DNA from: Herbinix sp.
Lineage (GTDB): Bacteria > Bacillota > Clostridia > Lachnospirales > Lachnospiraceae
Direction of reading: 5' to 3'
Assembly: GCA_029256105.1 (NCBI GenBank)
Contig: JAQSYO010000018.1
Location: forward strand, 23,123 to 87,122
DNA: 64,000 nucleotides
Positions within the stretch are counted from its first letter, which is position 1; each line of letters begins with the position of its first letter. Of this stretch, positions 31,257 to 41,932 are shown in pieces. A program made the translations under genes and the position numbers. Below the pieces are notes generated by a model. The model ran no database searches. It saw only the letters and a list, made by a program, of their open reading frames with translations, and was not told the origin of the DNA.

Positions 31257-31345
31257 GCGAACACCACTTTCAAGTTTTTATTGTGTATCAAATCTTAAGT
31301 ATACACAGGAAATTATATAAACCTTCTCCTGAGATAAACCTAATC

Positions 31346-32212
31346 TTATAGCTTACTTTTAATATGTGCAATGATAGCATCTGCAGCATTTACCCCAGTA
31401 CAATCATAGATATTTTTAAAATGTGCATTTGAATTCACTTCGCATACGATAGGTTCATCCTTTTTACCAAATAACATATCTACCCCTGCAAAATCTAGAC
31501 CAATTACCTGACAACAACGTAGAGCCAGCTCTCTTTGCTCCTTTGTAGGTTGAAAAGGAAGCATCTTACCTCCAATGGTTAAATTTGCACGAAAATCACC
31601 ATTATCTGAATAACGATACATACTTGCAATCACTTGGTTTCCTACTACCTGGAGACGAATATCCTTGCCAAAGCTTGATTTAACGAATTCTTGAAATAAT
31701 ACCGGTTTTGTACCAATCTGTTTTACTTGATTTTGTAATTCTTCTATATTCTTCACAAGATAGACCTGTTGTCCAAAGGAACCAAAGCTTTCCTTAACAA
31801 TCATAGGAAACTCAATTCGGTTCGCCACTTCCTCAAGAAATGTAAGGTTTGTATATCCGATATTATCGAAGGTCATTGGAGCGATTATCGTTCTAGGCAT
31901 AGGAATTCCAGCCTTCATCAAGGTTAGATGTGTCATAGCTTTATCATCACATATACCAATTGCCTTAGAAGAATTAAAAACCGAATAACCTAATTGCTCC
32001 AAATAATATGCCAAACGAATATCCTTGTCCCAGAATAGAATAAAATCAGCAAGCCGTTCCGAATTAATATCACATATATCGATCAAAAGTTCCGCATTGG
32101 TTTTTAGTAGCATATTAATGCCTTGTTTCTTCGCAGCTTCTAAAAGCCAGGTATGAATTTCATTAAATTTCTTTGAATGCAAGAACTCATTTACTACTAA
32201 TATGCCAGTCAT
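31346..32212 (-). CDS. RimK-family ATP-grasp ligase
   Basis: FPMIVKESFGSFGQQVYLV...KDIRLQVVGNQVIASMYRYSDNGDFRANLTIGG...GLDFAGVDMLFGKKDEPIVCEVNSNAHFKNI. Confidence 0.9.
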   Translation of the reverse strand: MTGILVVNEFLHSKKFNEIHTWLLEAAKKQGINMLLKTNAELLIDICDINSERLADFILFWDKDIRLAYYLEQLGYSVFNSSKAIGICDDKAMTHLTLMKAGIPMPRTIIAPMTFDNIGYTNLTFLEEVANRIEFPMIVKESFGSFGQQVYLVKNIEELQNQVKQIGTKPVLFQEFVKSSFGKDIRLQVVGNQVIASMYRYSDNGDFRANLTIGGKMLPFQPTKEQRELALRCCQVIGLDFAGVDMLFGKKDEPIVCEVNSNAHFKNIYDCTGVNAADAIIAHIKSKL

Positions 32213-32220
32213 ATTTTTAT

Positions 32221-32347
32221 ACCTTTTCTTTTATATCTTTTCTTTTAATCTCTTCTTTTAATCTCTTCTTTTATCTCTTCTTTTAATCTCTTCTTTTATT
32301 CTCTTCTTTTAATCTTTTCTTTTAATCTTTTCTAATCTTTTCTTTTA
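32221..32347. repeat. ~13-bp tandem repeat (AATCTCTTCTTTT), immediately 5' of the ATP-grasp gene
   Basis: About eight imperfect copies; purine-rich on the transcribed-product strand. Confidence 0.95.
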
Positions 32348-32419
32348 TACTTACTTTATGTTATCAAATTTAGGATCAATGAAAATTTTATTCCATTTGC
32401 GTGTTCATAGTAATCCATT

Positions 32420-35029
32420 CTAATACTCATCCAAATATTCGTCGAACTGCTCCGGTGACATAAGAACTTTTCTAGGTTTGGTTCCTTCCTCCGGTCCTAC
32501 TACTCCAGCATCAGACAATTGATCCATTATCCTTGCAGCGCGGTTAAAGCCAATCTTATAAACTCGCTGCAGCATTCCGATCGAAGCTTTATCCTTCTCA
32601 ATAATAAATTTACCTGCTTCCATAAAGTATTCATCCCGATCATCTCCAGTTCCAGCAATTGCACCGTCTCCAGCTTTTGCATTATTAATTCGATCATGAA
32701 TATCATCACTATATTTTGCTTCCGAGTTATTCTTCTTTAAGAATTCAACGACAGAACTTACCTCTTTATCTGAGATGAAGGCTCCCTGTACACGGACCGG
32801 CTTGGGATAACCGGACGGGAAGAATAACATATCTCCCTTACCAAGTAGCTTTTCAGCTCCGGAACCATCAATTATAGTTCTGGAATCTATTGCAGAAGAT
32901 ACGGAGAATGCAATTCTCGAAGGTACATTTGCTTTTATTAAACCAGTAATAACATTAACCGATGGTCTTTGCGTAGCAATAATCAAATGCAATCCAGCTG
33001 CTCTTGCCATCTGAGCCAGACGGCAGATTGCATCTTCTACTTCGCCTGGTGCGACCATCATAAGGTCTGCTAATTCATCGATTATGATAACGATTTGTGG
33101 TAACTTCTGATAATTTTCGTCATTTAAGTATGCTACCTCAGAAATCTTATCATTATATCCTTTTAAATCTCGAACTCCGACATCCGCGAATTTCTTATAA
33201 CGCTCGGTCATCTCCATAACTGCCCAATTAAGGGCTGCGGAAGCTTTCTTCGGGTCAGTTACAACCGGAATCAACAGATGTGGAATGCCATTATAGACAT
33301 TTAATTCTACCACTTTAGGATCTACCATGATTAAACGTACATCCGAGGGTTTCGATTTATATAAGATACTCATGATTAGCGTATTAATACATACCGACTT
33401 ACCCGAGCCAGTTGCACCTGCAATCAGTAGATGGGGCATCTTTGCTATATCCGTAATAACAACCTGTCCACCAATATCCTTACCAACTGCAAAAGCAATG
33501 TCGGAGGGATGTTCTATAAATTCTTTACTTTCCAGCATTTCACGGAAAGCCACCATGGAGTTTTCTTTATTTGGTACTTCAATACCAACTGCTGCTTTGC
33601 CTGGAATTGGTGCTTCAATTCTGATATCTGCCGCTGCCAGATTAAGCTTAATATCATCTGCAAGAGCAGTAATTCTACTTACCTTTACCCCTTGTTCTGG
33701 CTGAAGTTCATAACGCGTTACAGCAGGTCCACAGCTGACATTGGTGATTGTTACATGAACGCCGAAGCTTTCTAAGGTGCTTTGAAGCTTCATCGCAGTT
33801 TCTTTTAGATTACGATCCGCTGCTCCTCCTTTATTCACCTTGGGCTTAGGTGCCATCAGCAAGTTAAGTGGCGGGAAAATATACTCCTTTTGCTGCGGTA
33901 CCTGCTTAATATCAAGTTCTTCTACGTCTGTAGTATCAATTTTCTGTGCTGGCTTTTTTTCATCAATCCGCGGCTCATGTTGTTCTACTCCTGTAGTGAT
34001 ATCGTTTTTTACCACTTCCATTGTTACATCATCTTCTTCTAAATCTGAATTACCAAATTTTCTACGAAGCTCCTCTTCATAAGGTGGTATGTCAGCTTGT
34101 CCCATATTGAAAGATTGATCATTATCCGAATGATCAATACTTTCCGCTTCGTCTTCAAATAGATTATGAAAATTCAAAAGCGGCAGTTCTTTTTCTTCCA
34201 TCGTTTTTTCTTTTTTCGATTTGCGATCCTTTAGATTAATAACAGAATCTTTCTCGCCTGCTTTTTCTTTAAGCATGTTCTGTATACTTTGTTTGTTTTG
34301 AGTTCCATTGGCAGTTACATCGGAGGGATCAAGGACGAAGGTCTTAGGCGGTCTTCTGCTTTGATCAGCTCCTTTCGTAATAGTTGCCAACTCCTCTTGT
34401 TGTTCTTTTCTTAGCTTCTGATATTCTTTTCTTTCCTCTAAAGAATTTTTACTCTGATTCGCTAGATAGGTAAAGATGGCTTTCCCGGTAATAACAATTA
34501 CTGCAATTGCCATCGTTGCAATCAAGATGATATAGGTTGCTACGGTATCAAATAACCCACAGAGTATCATTACTAAAATACCCCCAATAATACCTCCACC
34601 CGTTCTCCCAGAAGAGGATAACGTATAGTAACTATAAATCGGTGTCTCTCCATCAAATGGAGTGGATATTAATTGTATTAGTGCAGCCATTGCCACAAAG
34701 AATACAAAGGAACTCAGTATTTTCCTACCGGCTCTGCGATTCCCTAGATTTGATAGATGAAAAGCAGTTAGAAAAAAGATGATAAAGGGCAAAATAAATG
34801 CCTCTACACCAATCATTCCAAAGATAAAGCTGCTGACCCATTTACCAACCGTACCGCTTAAATCAAAATTACTTAAAAACAATAAAACAGAGACAACCAA
34901 TGCAATCACAAGAATAATTTCATCTTGCATTGCACCGCTTTCCTTCATGCTTATTTGTTTTTCTGCACTATATTTTTTCTTATGTGTATTTGATGTTTTT
35001 TTCGTTTTCGTTTTTTGTTTGGTAGCCAT
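32420..35029 (-). CDS. DNA translocase FtsK/SpoIIIE
   Basis: Four N-terminal TM segments; [80 protein letters not shown]-terminal gamma domain [34 protein letters not shown]. Confidence 0.97.
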   Translation of the reverse strand: MATKQKTKTKKTSNTHKKKYSAEKQISMKESGAMQDEIILVIALVVSVLLFLSNFDLSGTVGKWVSSFIFGMIGVEAFILPFIIFFLTAFHLSNLGNRRAGRKILSSFVFFVAMAALIQLISTPFDGETPIYSYYTLSSSGRTGGGIIGGILVMILCGLFDTVATYIILIATMAIAVIVITGKAIFTYLANQSKNSLEERKEYQKLRKEQQEELATITKGADQSRRPPKTFVLDPSDVTANGTQNKQSIQNMLKEKAGEKDSVINLKDRKSKKEKTMEEKELPLLNFHNLFEDEAESIDHSDNDQSFNMGQADIPPYEEELRRKFGNSDLEEDDVTMEVVKNDITTGVEQHEPRIDEKKPAQKIDTTDVEELDIKQVPQQKEYIFPPLNLLMAPKPKVNKGGAADRNLKETAMKLQSTLESFGVHVTITNVSCGPAVTRYELQPEQGVKVSRITALADDIKLNLAAADIRIEAPIPGKAAVGIEVPNKENSMVAFREMLESKEFIEHPSDIAFAVGKDIGGQVVITDIAKMPHLLIAGATGSGKSVCINTLIMSILYKSKPSDVRLIMVDPKVVELNVYNGIPHLLIPVVTDPKKASAALNWAVMEMTERYKKFADVGVRDLKGYNDKISEVAYLNDENYQKLPQIVIIIDELADLMMVAPGEVEDAICRLAQMARAAGLHLIIATQRPSVNVITGLIKANVPSRIAFSVSSAIDSRTIIDGSGAEKLLGKGDMLFFPSGYPKPVRVQGAFISDKEVSSVVEFLKKNNSEAKYSDDIHDRINNAKAGDGAIAGTGDDRDEYFMEAGKFIIEKDKASIGMLQRVYKIGFNRAARIMDQLSDAGVVGPEEGTKPRKVLMSPEQFDEYLDEY

Positions 35030-35046
35030 TGACTTACATTTCCTCC

Positions 35047-35922
35047 TTATATTACAAAATGGCCGATTACAGCAATTATACCAATAGCGAAACAGTAATA
35101 AGCAAAATACTTGAACTTCTTCCCTCTGACAATTACAAGCATCGTCTTAATGCTGATATATCCCACTACTGCTGCAACAATCGTTCCTACCAAATAATTA
35201 AATATGTCCGATTGACTTACCATATCCATGGAGAAATCTTTTACCTCTAATATTACTGCACCCAGAACTGCAGGAATTGACATGATAAAGGAATATTTCA
35301 CCGCAAAGCTACGATCAAAACCAGCAAGTAAACAAGCGGTGATTGTGGTTCCTGACCTGGATAAACCTGGAAGTGTTGCGATACCTTGAGCCACACCGAT
35401 TAATCCTGCTTCCTTGTAACCGGCATTCACTTCTGTCTTCGTCCCAGTCTTAACGCGGTCCGCAATCGTAAGAAGAATACCTGTTAAAATAAGGCACAAA
35501 CCAGGTACTAAGAGTGTTGTACTCACAATTTCAATTGCATCAGCAAATATTACTCCGATGATTCCAGTGGGTATCGTAGAAACAATAATTAACATAACAA
35601 ATCGACGGTATGGGGTTGAAATAATTTTTCTGTAAGCTACTTTTTTCTTAGATTGAAGGTTTATAATCACAGTACTTAAATTAATAAAGCAGTCCCCGAT
35701 AATCTTAAAGCCTTCGATAATTAATTCTTGAATATCCTTCCAGAATGCAATAAATATAGCTATTAAAGTACCTAAGTGTAGCAAAACATCAAAGAGTAAA
35801 CCGGTATCTGTTTCCATATGTAAAACATGTTTCATAATCGCCAAATGTCCCGAGCTACTGACTGGTAGAAACTCTGCTACTCCTTGAACTATTCCCATGA
35901 TAATTGATTTTATGAGATCCAT
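35047..35922 (-). CDS. uppP: Undecaprenyl-diphosphatase
   Basis: [48 protein letters not shown]. Start 35922 after GGGAGGC. Confidence 0.95.
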   Translation of the reverse strand: MDLIKSIIMGIVQGVAEFLPVSSSGHLAIMKHVLHMETDTGLLFDVLLHLGTLIAIFIAFWKDIQELIIEGFKIIGDCFINLSTVIINLQSKKKVAYRKIISTPYRRFVMLIIVSTIPTGIIGVIFADAIEIVSTTLLVPGLCLILTGILLTIADRVKTGTKTEVNAGYKEAGLIGVAQGIATLPGLSRSGTTITACLLAGFDRSFAVKYSFIMSIPAVLGAVILEVKDFSMDMVSQSDIFNYLVGTIVAAVVGYISIKTMLVIVRGKKFKYFAYYCFAIGIIAVIGHFVI

Positions 35923-36148
35923 TGCTGCCTCCCGAAGTTCGTTTTCTAGCAATCTTACTAATTTTAGCAAAATTGTTCCCAGAATTTATTATACCTTTTA
36001 TAAAAATGATATGCAAGATAAACTTCTCTTACGACAAAGTCTGTAACAATCGTATTTTAGGCAGTTTAAAGCATAAAGATGGCCTTCTTTTCATATAAAA
36101 ATAAGTCCATTACGGCATAAATTTTATGCTATAATGAACCCATTTTAC

Positions 36149-36388
36149 TCAATTTTTTATATTCTTTCCAGGAACGTAATCGTCCTTTAAATAATCAGTC
36201 ATATCGGTTGAGTTTACCCTTTCTATAACATAATTCTCCCCATCTCTTCGTGTTACGATTCTTCCGTGGGGAAGAGTAACTTCTCGGTATTCCGCCTCTG
36301 CTTCTTCCTTCTGTTTATCCTTATTTTCTTTTTGATTATTATTTGGAGTTGCATATATTCGTTCTAAAGGAATCACGGTATATAGCAT
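36149..36388 (-). CDS. YlzJ-like protein
   Basis: MLYTVIPLERIYA...YREVTLPHGRIVTRRDGENYVIERVNSTDMTDYL; position between the TepA gene and the FtsK/SpoIIIE gene as in Bacillus. Confidence 0.8.
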   Translation of the reverse strand: MLYTVIPLERIYATPNNNQKENKDKQKEEAEAEYREVTLPHGRIVTRRDGENYVIERVNSTDMTDYLKDDYVPGKNIKN

Positions 36389-36509
36389 GCTTCATCACTC
36401 TCCTCACTTATTTCAAACAAATAATTATTAATTATATGTTTGCATTTTATTAAAATCATTTACATCGATTTAGCAACATTTATATAAGTTATTATATTGA
36501 TAAATTTAT

Positions 36510-36670
36510 GAAGTACTATTTTTTTGAAGTACTATTTTTTTGAAGTACAATTTTTTTAAAGTACTATTTTAGAAATTTATTATTGAAATACTATTTTAGG
36601 AAGTACTATATTATGAACTTTATTAATGAATCATTGTTTGTAAGCTATTTTTTTATGATATTTTTTTATT
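36510..36670. repeat. Degenerate ~15-17-bp repeats (TTTTGAAGTACTATTTT)
   Basis: GAAGTACTATTTTTTT x3-4 then diverged copies. Confidence 0.85.
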
Positions 36671-36673
36671 TTT

Positions 36674-37609
36674 TTATGAATTATTTTTTAGTGATTTACT
36701 TTTTTGTGATTTATCACTTTGTGTGTTATTATCTTGTGTATTATTAACTTGTGTGTTATCAACTTTTGTGTTATCAATTTGTGCGTTATTAACTTGTAGG
36801 TTATTTATTTGTGTGTTATTTTTTTCTTCACTACTATCAATCATTTCGTTAATCTTAGCGAGTGCTTCTTTAATACCGCCCACTTCATTAATGATGCCTT
36901 TTTTGACGGTCTCTTCACCAACTAAGATGGATCCAACATCTTTTGCTAATTGATTCGTATCAAGCATCAGGTTTTTAAAACTTGCATAATCAATGTTGGA
37001 ATGCGTAACAACAAAATTAATAATCCGATCTTGTATTTTTTCAAAATACTCAAAGGTCTGCGTTACTCCAATTACGGTACCATTCATACGAACCGGATGG
37101 ATAATCATCGTAGCCGTCGGAACAATATAGCTATAATTTGCCGAGACAGCTAAAGGGACACCAATTGAATGCGATCCTCCAAGAACTAGGGAAACCGTAG
37201 GTTTACTTAAGGAGGCTATCATCTCTGCTATTGCAAGACCTGCCTCTACATCTCCACCAACAGTGTTAATTAAAATTAACAAACCATCAATATCGCTACT
37301 ATCCTCAATTGCTGCCAATTGTGGTAATACATGTTCGTATTTTGTGGTTTTATTATGTTGTGGAAGGCACTCATGCCCTTCAATTTCACCGATGATTGAT
37401 AGCAGATGTATTTTATGCTCTTTTTTTCCGTTTTCTAATAAGGTCTGGCCATACTCACTAATTTTTTGATCCTTAAGATCCTCATTTTCCTTAATTACCT
37501 TTTCATTTTCCTGACCTTCCTGTGTTTTTTTGATCTTATCCCCCCGACGGTTATCATCCATCTGATTATTCGACTGTAAATCATCTTCTAACAGTATATC
37601 CTTTTGCAT
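36674..37609 (-). CDS. tepA: ClpP-like serine protease, TepA family, with pentapeptide-repeat C-terminal tail
   Basis: DGLLILINTVGGDVEAGLAIAEMIASL, GGSHSIGVPLAVSANYSY; C-terminus NNTQI-NNLQV-NNAQI-DNTKV-DNTQV-NNTQD-NNTQS. Confidence 0.88.
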   Translation of the reverse strand: MQKDILLEDDLQSNNQMDDNRRGDKIKKTQEGQENEKVIKENEDLKDQKISEYGQTLLENGKKEHKIHLLSIIGEIEGHECLPQHNKTTKYEHVLPQLAAIEDSSDIDGLLILINTVGGDVEAGLAIAEMIASLSKPTVSLVLGGSHSIGVPLAVSANYSYIVPTATMIIHPVRMNGTVIGVTQTFEYFEKIQDRIINFVVTHSNIDYASFKNLMLDTNQLAKDVGSILVGEETVKKGIINEVGGIKEALAKINEMIDSSEEKNNTQINNLQVNNAQIDNTKVDNTQVNNTQDNNTQSDKSQKSKSLKNNS

Positions 37610-37718
37610 GAATTGTTCCTCTTTTCTATAATTTAACTATGTTCTTGCCATTAATGCTTAATGAATACTATATATTTCGTATAACAAAAAAGAATAACCT
37701 GCTTTATATGCCATTAAA

Positions 37719-37750
37719 AAAGAAGAATTACTTTTATAATTCTTCTTTAA
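37719..37750 (-). terminator. Hairpin downstream of the FUSC-like gene
   Basis: AAAGAAGAATTA-CTTTTA-TAATTCTTCTTT. Confidence 0.5.
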
Positions 37751-37805
37751 TATTATGTGATAAAGTTGATTTTTTATTCTTCAACTATAACTTATCCTGA
37801 TCTTA

Positions 37806-38966
37806 TCACAACCAATAAGATTTCATGTTCTTCGTTTCCAATTCCTTTATAAAATTTCGTTTTAATACAAGAAAATATTCCAATTCTTTTAATATTTGAA
37901 AAAGAGTTGCTCGGTATTCAAACTCTTCTCTGGTTGCCGGAAGTGTTTCTTTCCGAAAATACTCCTGTAATTCTTCGAGTTCCAGCAAAAGTCCTTTTGC
38001 ATTATTAAGTTCATGAAAAGATGCTGCAATGTTATCCATGAAATCAGCGATCGGAAAGGTCTGTCGTAATAATACAGGAATATGTTCAATGTTCTCCTTA
38101 ATATTTTTTAATACTCCTATCTGTAGCTTTCGCATCTCCAAATAGGACACAAGATATTTGGTGTCGCTAAGCAAAGTATTACCTGCATCCTCATAAGCTT
38201 TTTGTAGAAGCCCATCTAGGAGTTCATCAAGTCGGGCAAATGCAACATCATCAGATATATGGGGTATTAATTCATAACGTTCTGTTATTTTATTTCCTTT
38301 TAATGTTTTACTACCCTCTGATATTTTACTTCCATTCAGCTCTATATCTCCTTCTGATATTATACTTTCCTCAGATGTTTTATTTTTATTTAATTCTATA
38401 TTTCCTTGAAGCATACAGGAATCCTTTTCCCTAAGCATATTTCCCATACCTCTTAGTGTTTTCTTAATGACTTCTTCCAAGCTGATTTGCTCTCTTCGGA
38501 TTCTCTCTCTGTATCTAGGCATAATCAGGTTTAGCAGAATACCAATTCCCATTCCGATGAACAATAGTGCTATTTCATTCATTATAAGTGGTAAATCCAT
38601 CCTCTTTTCAATAAGAAAATGAGTCATTAACACTGCATTCATAGATATGCCATCCTTAAGTCCTAATAATAGACAAAGTGCAACAAACAAAAACACAAAT
38701 ACACCAAAGGCAATTGCAGTATACCCTAAGCTAAAAAAGACAATATAAGAGATAAGAACAGCAAGTATAAATGCCTCTATCCTTCTGAGTGCGATTGATA
38801 TCGTCTCTTTTTTTGTATTCTGTATGGTGAGCAAAGTAATAATTCCTGCTGAGGGACTATATGCAAATCCTAGGCTTTCTGCCAAAATAATTGAAACTGC
38901 TGACCCAATACCGGTCTTTAGAAGGAAAAATATATTTACTTTTTTAATTTTATTCATTACATTCAA
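37806..38966 (-). CDS. Aromatic acid exporter/FUSC-family membrane protein with internal low-complexity insert
   Basis: LLKTGIGSAVSIILAESLGFAYSPSAGIITLLTIQNTKKETISIALRRIEAFILA...; insert IELNKNKTSEESIISEGDIELNGSKISEGSKTLKGNK. Confidence 0.85.
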   Translation of the reverse strand: MNVMNKIKKVNIFFLLKTGIGSAVSIILAESLGFAYSPSAGIITLLTIQNTKKETISIALRRIEAFILAVLISYIVFFSLGYTAIAFGVFVFLFVALCLLLGLKDGISMNAVLMTHFLIEKRMDLPLIMNEIALLFIGMGIGILLNLIMPRYRERIRREQISLEEVIKKTLRGMGNMLREKDSCMLQGNIELNKNKTSEESIISEGDIELNGSKISEGSKTLKGNKITERYELIPHISDDVAFARLDELLDGLLQKAYEDAGNTLLSDTKYLVSYLEMRKLQIGVLKNIKENIEHIPVLLRQTFPIADFMDNIAASFHELNNAKGLLLELEELQEYFRKETLPATREEFEYRATLFQILKELEYFLVLKRNFIKELETKNMKSYWL

Positions 38967-38980
38967 TGTTCTTCCTCCTT

Positions 38981-39117
38981 TATTTATCTTATTTATCTTA
39001 TTTATCTTATTTATCTTGTTTATCTTCTTTAACCCATTTAACCCATTTATCCCATTTATGCTACTTATGCTATTTAACCTATTTAACCTATTTAACCTAT
39101 TTATCTTATTTATTCAT
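38981..39117. repeat. 9-bp tandem repeat (TTTATCTTA and variants), ~15 copies
   Basis: tttatctta x4, then variants tttatcttg, tttaaccca, tttatccca, tttatgcta, tttaaccta. Confidence 0.97.
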
Positions 39118-39403
39118 TTTTTATTTATGTAAGCATTCTTACTTAGCTATAGTATGCCAAATCATTCTACTCTTTTCAATTAATATTTTCACAATCAAGT
39201 AACAATTCATAGTAATAACCTTTCATCAATTTAATTATTTTATATATGACGTTGTATTGTCATATTATATTTGATAAAATTATTCAAATAGATTTATACA
39301 AGTACAAACTTGTATTACAGAAGTTCTTCAAATATTAAAAGCAATAAAGCATATTACAATATTCCGTCGTTAGTCGTACCTATTAATTTTAATGGAGGTT
39401 AGC

Positions 39404-40315
39404 ATGCAGATTAGTCGGTTATTTGAAATTGTATACATTCTTATGAATAAGAAAAGCACCACCGCAAGAGAGCTCTCAGAGCATTTTGAAGTGTCACAGC
39501 GAACGATTTACCGAGATATTGATACCCTGTGCCAAGCAGGAATACCCATCTATACAAACAAAGGAAAAGGTGGCGGAATAGCGCTAATGGAGAATTTTAT
39601 TTTAAATAAGTCCGTCCTATCTGAACAGGAACAAAATGATATTCTTTCCGCGCTCCAAGGTTTTAAGGCTACCAGTTATTCCGATACAAATCAAGTGCTT
39701 TCAAAGCTCAATTCCTTATTTGGTAATAAAAATACGGATTGGATTGAGGTTGATTTTTCATTCTGGAATAGTATGGAAGAAGACAAAATTAAATTCAATC
39801 TTTTGAAAGAGTCTATCCTAAATCGAAACGTAATCCAATTTGATTATTATAACTCCTATGGACAGGAAGCTCACCGCGTTACTGAGCCACGAAAGCTAAT
39901 ATTTAAAGGACAATCGTGGTATCTACTCGCTTATTGTAGGGATAAGAAAGATTTTCGCTATTTTAAAATCACTCGGCTTAAAGAGCTACAAGTAGAGTCG
40001 GAAATCTTTAGCGATACTCCTCTCCCAGCTGCCAAAAAGGACAAATCCGCATCTGGTGTTACACAACCTATGGTTGATGTTAAATTAAAAGTTGATGCTG
40101 ATATGGCTTATCGGATTTATGATGAATTCCCTATGGAGGCGATAGTCAAAAATGAAGACGGTAGCTTTCTTATTCATGCAAAGCTACAAACAGGGGGATG
40201 GTTATATGGGTATCTGATGTCCTTCGAGGACCATGTAGAAATACTAAAACCTAGTACCCTGAGAGATGAAATAATTAATAAATATAAAAGTGCATTGAAA
40301 ATATATGAAATATGA
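39404..40315 (+). CDS. HTH + WYL-domain transcriptional regulator (YafY type)
   Basis: MQISRLFEIVYILMNKKSTTARELSEHFEVSQRTIYRDIDTLCQAGIPIYTNKGKGGGI; WYL region QSWYLLAYCRDKKDFRYFKITRL. Confidence 0.93.
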   Translation: MQISRLFEIVYILMNKKSTTARELSEHFEVSQRTIYRDIDTLCQAGIPIYTNKGKGGGIALMENFILNKSVLSEQEQNDILSALQGFKATSYSDTNQVLSKLNSLFGNKNTDWIEVDFSFWNSMEEDKIKFNLLKESILNRNVIQFDYYNSYGQEAHRVTEPRKLIFKGQSWYLLAYCRDKKDFRYFKITRLKELQVESEIFSDTPLPAAKKDKSASGVTQPMVDVKLKVDADMAYRIYDEFPMEAIVKNEDGSFLIHAKLQTGGWLYGYLMSFEDHVEILKPSTLRDEIINKYKSALKIYEI

Positions 40316-40494
40316 CACTCAGTAGTCATATTAAGCATGTTACCCTATTACTATCCTAATTGATATAAAGATGATTATTATGTAAATCACTGTAAGAGAT
40401 TATGAATTTTTTTATAACTACTATCAAAAAAGAGACAAATAACAGATAACATGATTTTTCTATGCAATATAAAAAAGAAGAAAGGAATGACAAA

Positions 40495-41145
40495 ATGATT
40501 AAAATTGATTTTAAAAAGCAAAATAAAGATCTCTATGCACCAAAAATTGAACCTTCCATTATTCAAGTCCCAACCATGAATTTTATTATGGTAGATGGTT
40601 ATGGCAATCCAAATGATACGGAAGGAGAATATCACAAGGCCATTGAGCTACTTTATGCGCTCTCCTATACAATTAAAATGGCTAATAAGAACAATTCCGA
40701 TGAGGATAATTATGATTATGTAGTTGCTCCATTAGAAGGTTTATGGTGGCTAGCAGATGAGACAGATAGGAACTTTACTCAGAAGGATAAATTCTGTTGG
40801 ACCTCAATGATACGTCAACCTGAATTTGTGACTGAAGAAATCTTTGCTCTGGCAAAGGCTACAGTGAAGAAGAAAAAACCTACTATGGAAGTTACAAAGG
40901 CTAGACTTAGATATTTTACAGAAGGTTTATGCGTACAAGCCATGCATATTGGACCGTTTGACGAAGAGCCAGCAACCATAGCTAAAATTGATAGCTATAT
41001 TACAGAAAATAATATGATATATGATATCGGAACGTTATTACCGGATGGAAATATCCGAAAGCACCATGAGATTTATCTATCCGATCCAAGAAAAGCAAAC
41101 CCATTAAAGATGCAGACAATATTACGACACCCTGTTAAACATTAA
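40495..41145 (+). CDS. GyrI-like small-molecule-binding domain protein
   Basis: MIKIDFKKQNKDLYAPKIEPSIIQVPTMNFIMVDGYGNPN...YDYVVAPLEGLWW...CVQAMHIGPFDEEPATIAKIDSYI. Confidence 0.87.
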   Translation: MIKIDFKKQNKDLYAPKIEPSIIQVPTMNFIMVDGYGNPNDTEGEYHKAIELLYALSYTIKMANKNNSDEDNYDYVVAPLEGLWWLADETDRNFTQKDKFCWTSMIRQPEFVTEEIFALAKATVKKKKPTMEVTKARLRYFTEGLCVQAMHIGPFDEEPATIAKIDSYITENNMIYDIGTLLPDGNIRKHHEIYLSDPRKANPLKMQTILRHPVKH

Positions 41146-41172
41146 TTTTTTATCCGATTGGAGGTGTATCCG

Positions 41173-41913
41173 ATGGACATTATTACCGTTAATCCATCAA
41201 ATATAGATAATGAACATGTTTGTTGCGCCACAAGTGATAAGAAGGGTGATAACGGCCTAACACGCCGGAAAGCTTGGATGAAGAGTCAATTTTCGGATGG
41301 CTTGATCTTTAAAAAATTAAATGTTAATGGTAAGGTATTCATCGAATACCTGCCTGCTGAAAATGCTTGGTCACCAATTGAAGCTCCCGGATATTTATTT
41401 ATCAAATGTTTCTGGGTATCAGGACAATTTAAAGGGAAGGGCTATGCGAATGCTTTATTATCAGAATGTATAGATGATGCCATTTCTCAGGGGAAGCTTG
41501 GATTAGTAATTCTCTCCTCCCCTAAGAAAATGCCCTTTCTATCAGATCCAAAATATTTAAAACACAAAGGATTTACGGTCTGCGATACCGCTTTGCCTCA
41601 TTTTGAATTATTATATTTACCTCTTGTAGATAATGCACCAAAGCCCATATTTAAGTCCTGCTGTAAACAAGGTAACATAAATGAAGATGGCTTCGTGCTA
41701 TACTACTCAGATCAATGTCCCTATGCTGAAAAGTATTCTTCCTTGATTTCAGATGCTGCTAGGGACAAAGGAAAAATGATTAAGTTAATTAAATACCAAT
41801 CAAAGGAACATGCTCAATCCGCACCTACTCCTTTTACTATTTACAGCTTGTTTCACAATGGCAAATTTATTACAAATGAAATTCTATCGGTAGCAAAATT
41901 CCTAAAACTCTAG
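41173..41913 (+). CDS. YoaP-domain GNAT-like N-acetyltransferase
   Basis: GYLFIKCFWVSGQFKGKGYANALLSECIDDA; C-terminal thioredoxin-like YYSDQCPYAEKY. Start 41173 after GGAGGTG. Confidence 0.85.
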   Translation: MDIITVNPSNIDNEHVCCATSDKKGDNGLTRRKAWMKSQFSDGLIFKKLNVNGKVFIEYLPAENAWSPIEAPGYLFIKCFWVSGQFKGKGYANALLSECIDDAISQGKLGLVILSSPKKMPFLSDPKYLKHKGFTVCDTALPHFELLYLPLVDNAPKPIFKSCCKQGNINEDGFVLYYSDQCPYAEKYSSLISDAARDKGKMIKLIKYQSKEHAQSAPTPFTIYSLFHNGKFITNEILSVAKFLKL

Positions 41914-41932
41914 AAAGGACATCCAAACCCTT

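Noticed and set aside
38824-39202. Overlapping 102-aa and 78-aa plus-strand ORFs (FILFILFILFI..., YLSYLSYLSCL...)
   Set aside because: Hydrophobic-looking proteins are artefacts of translating the 9-bp repeat.
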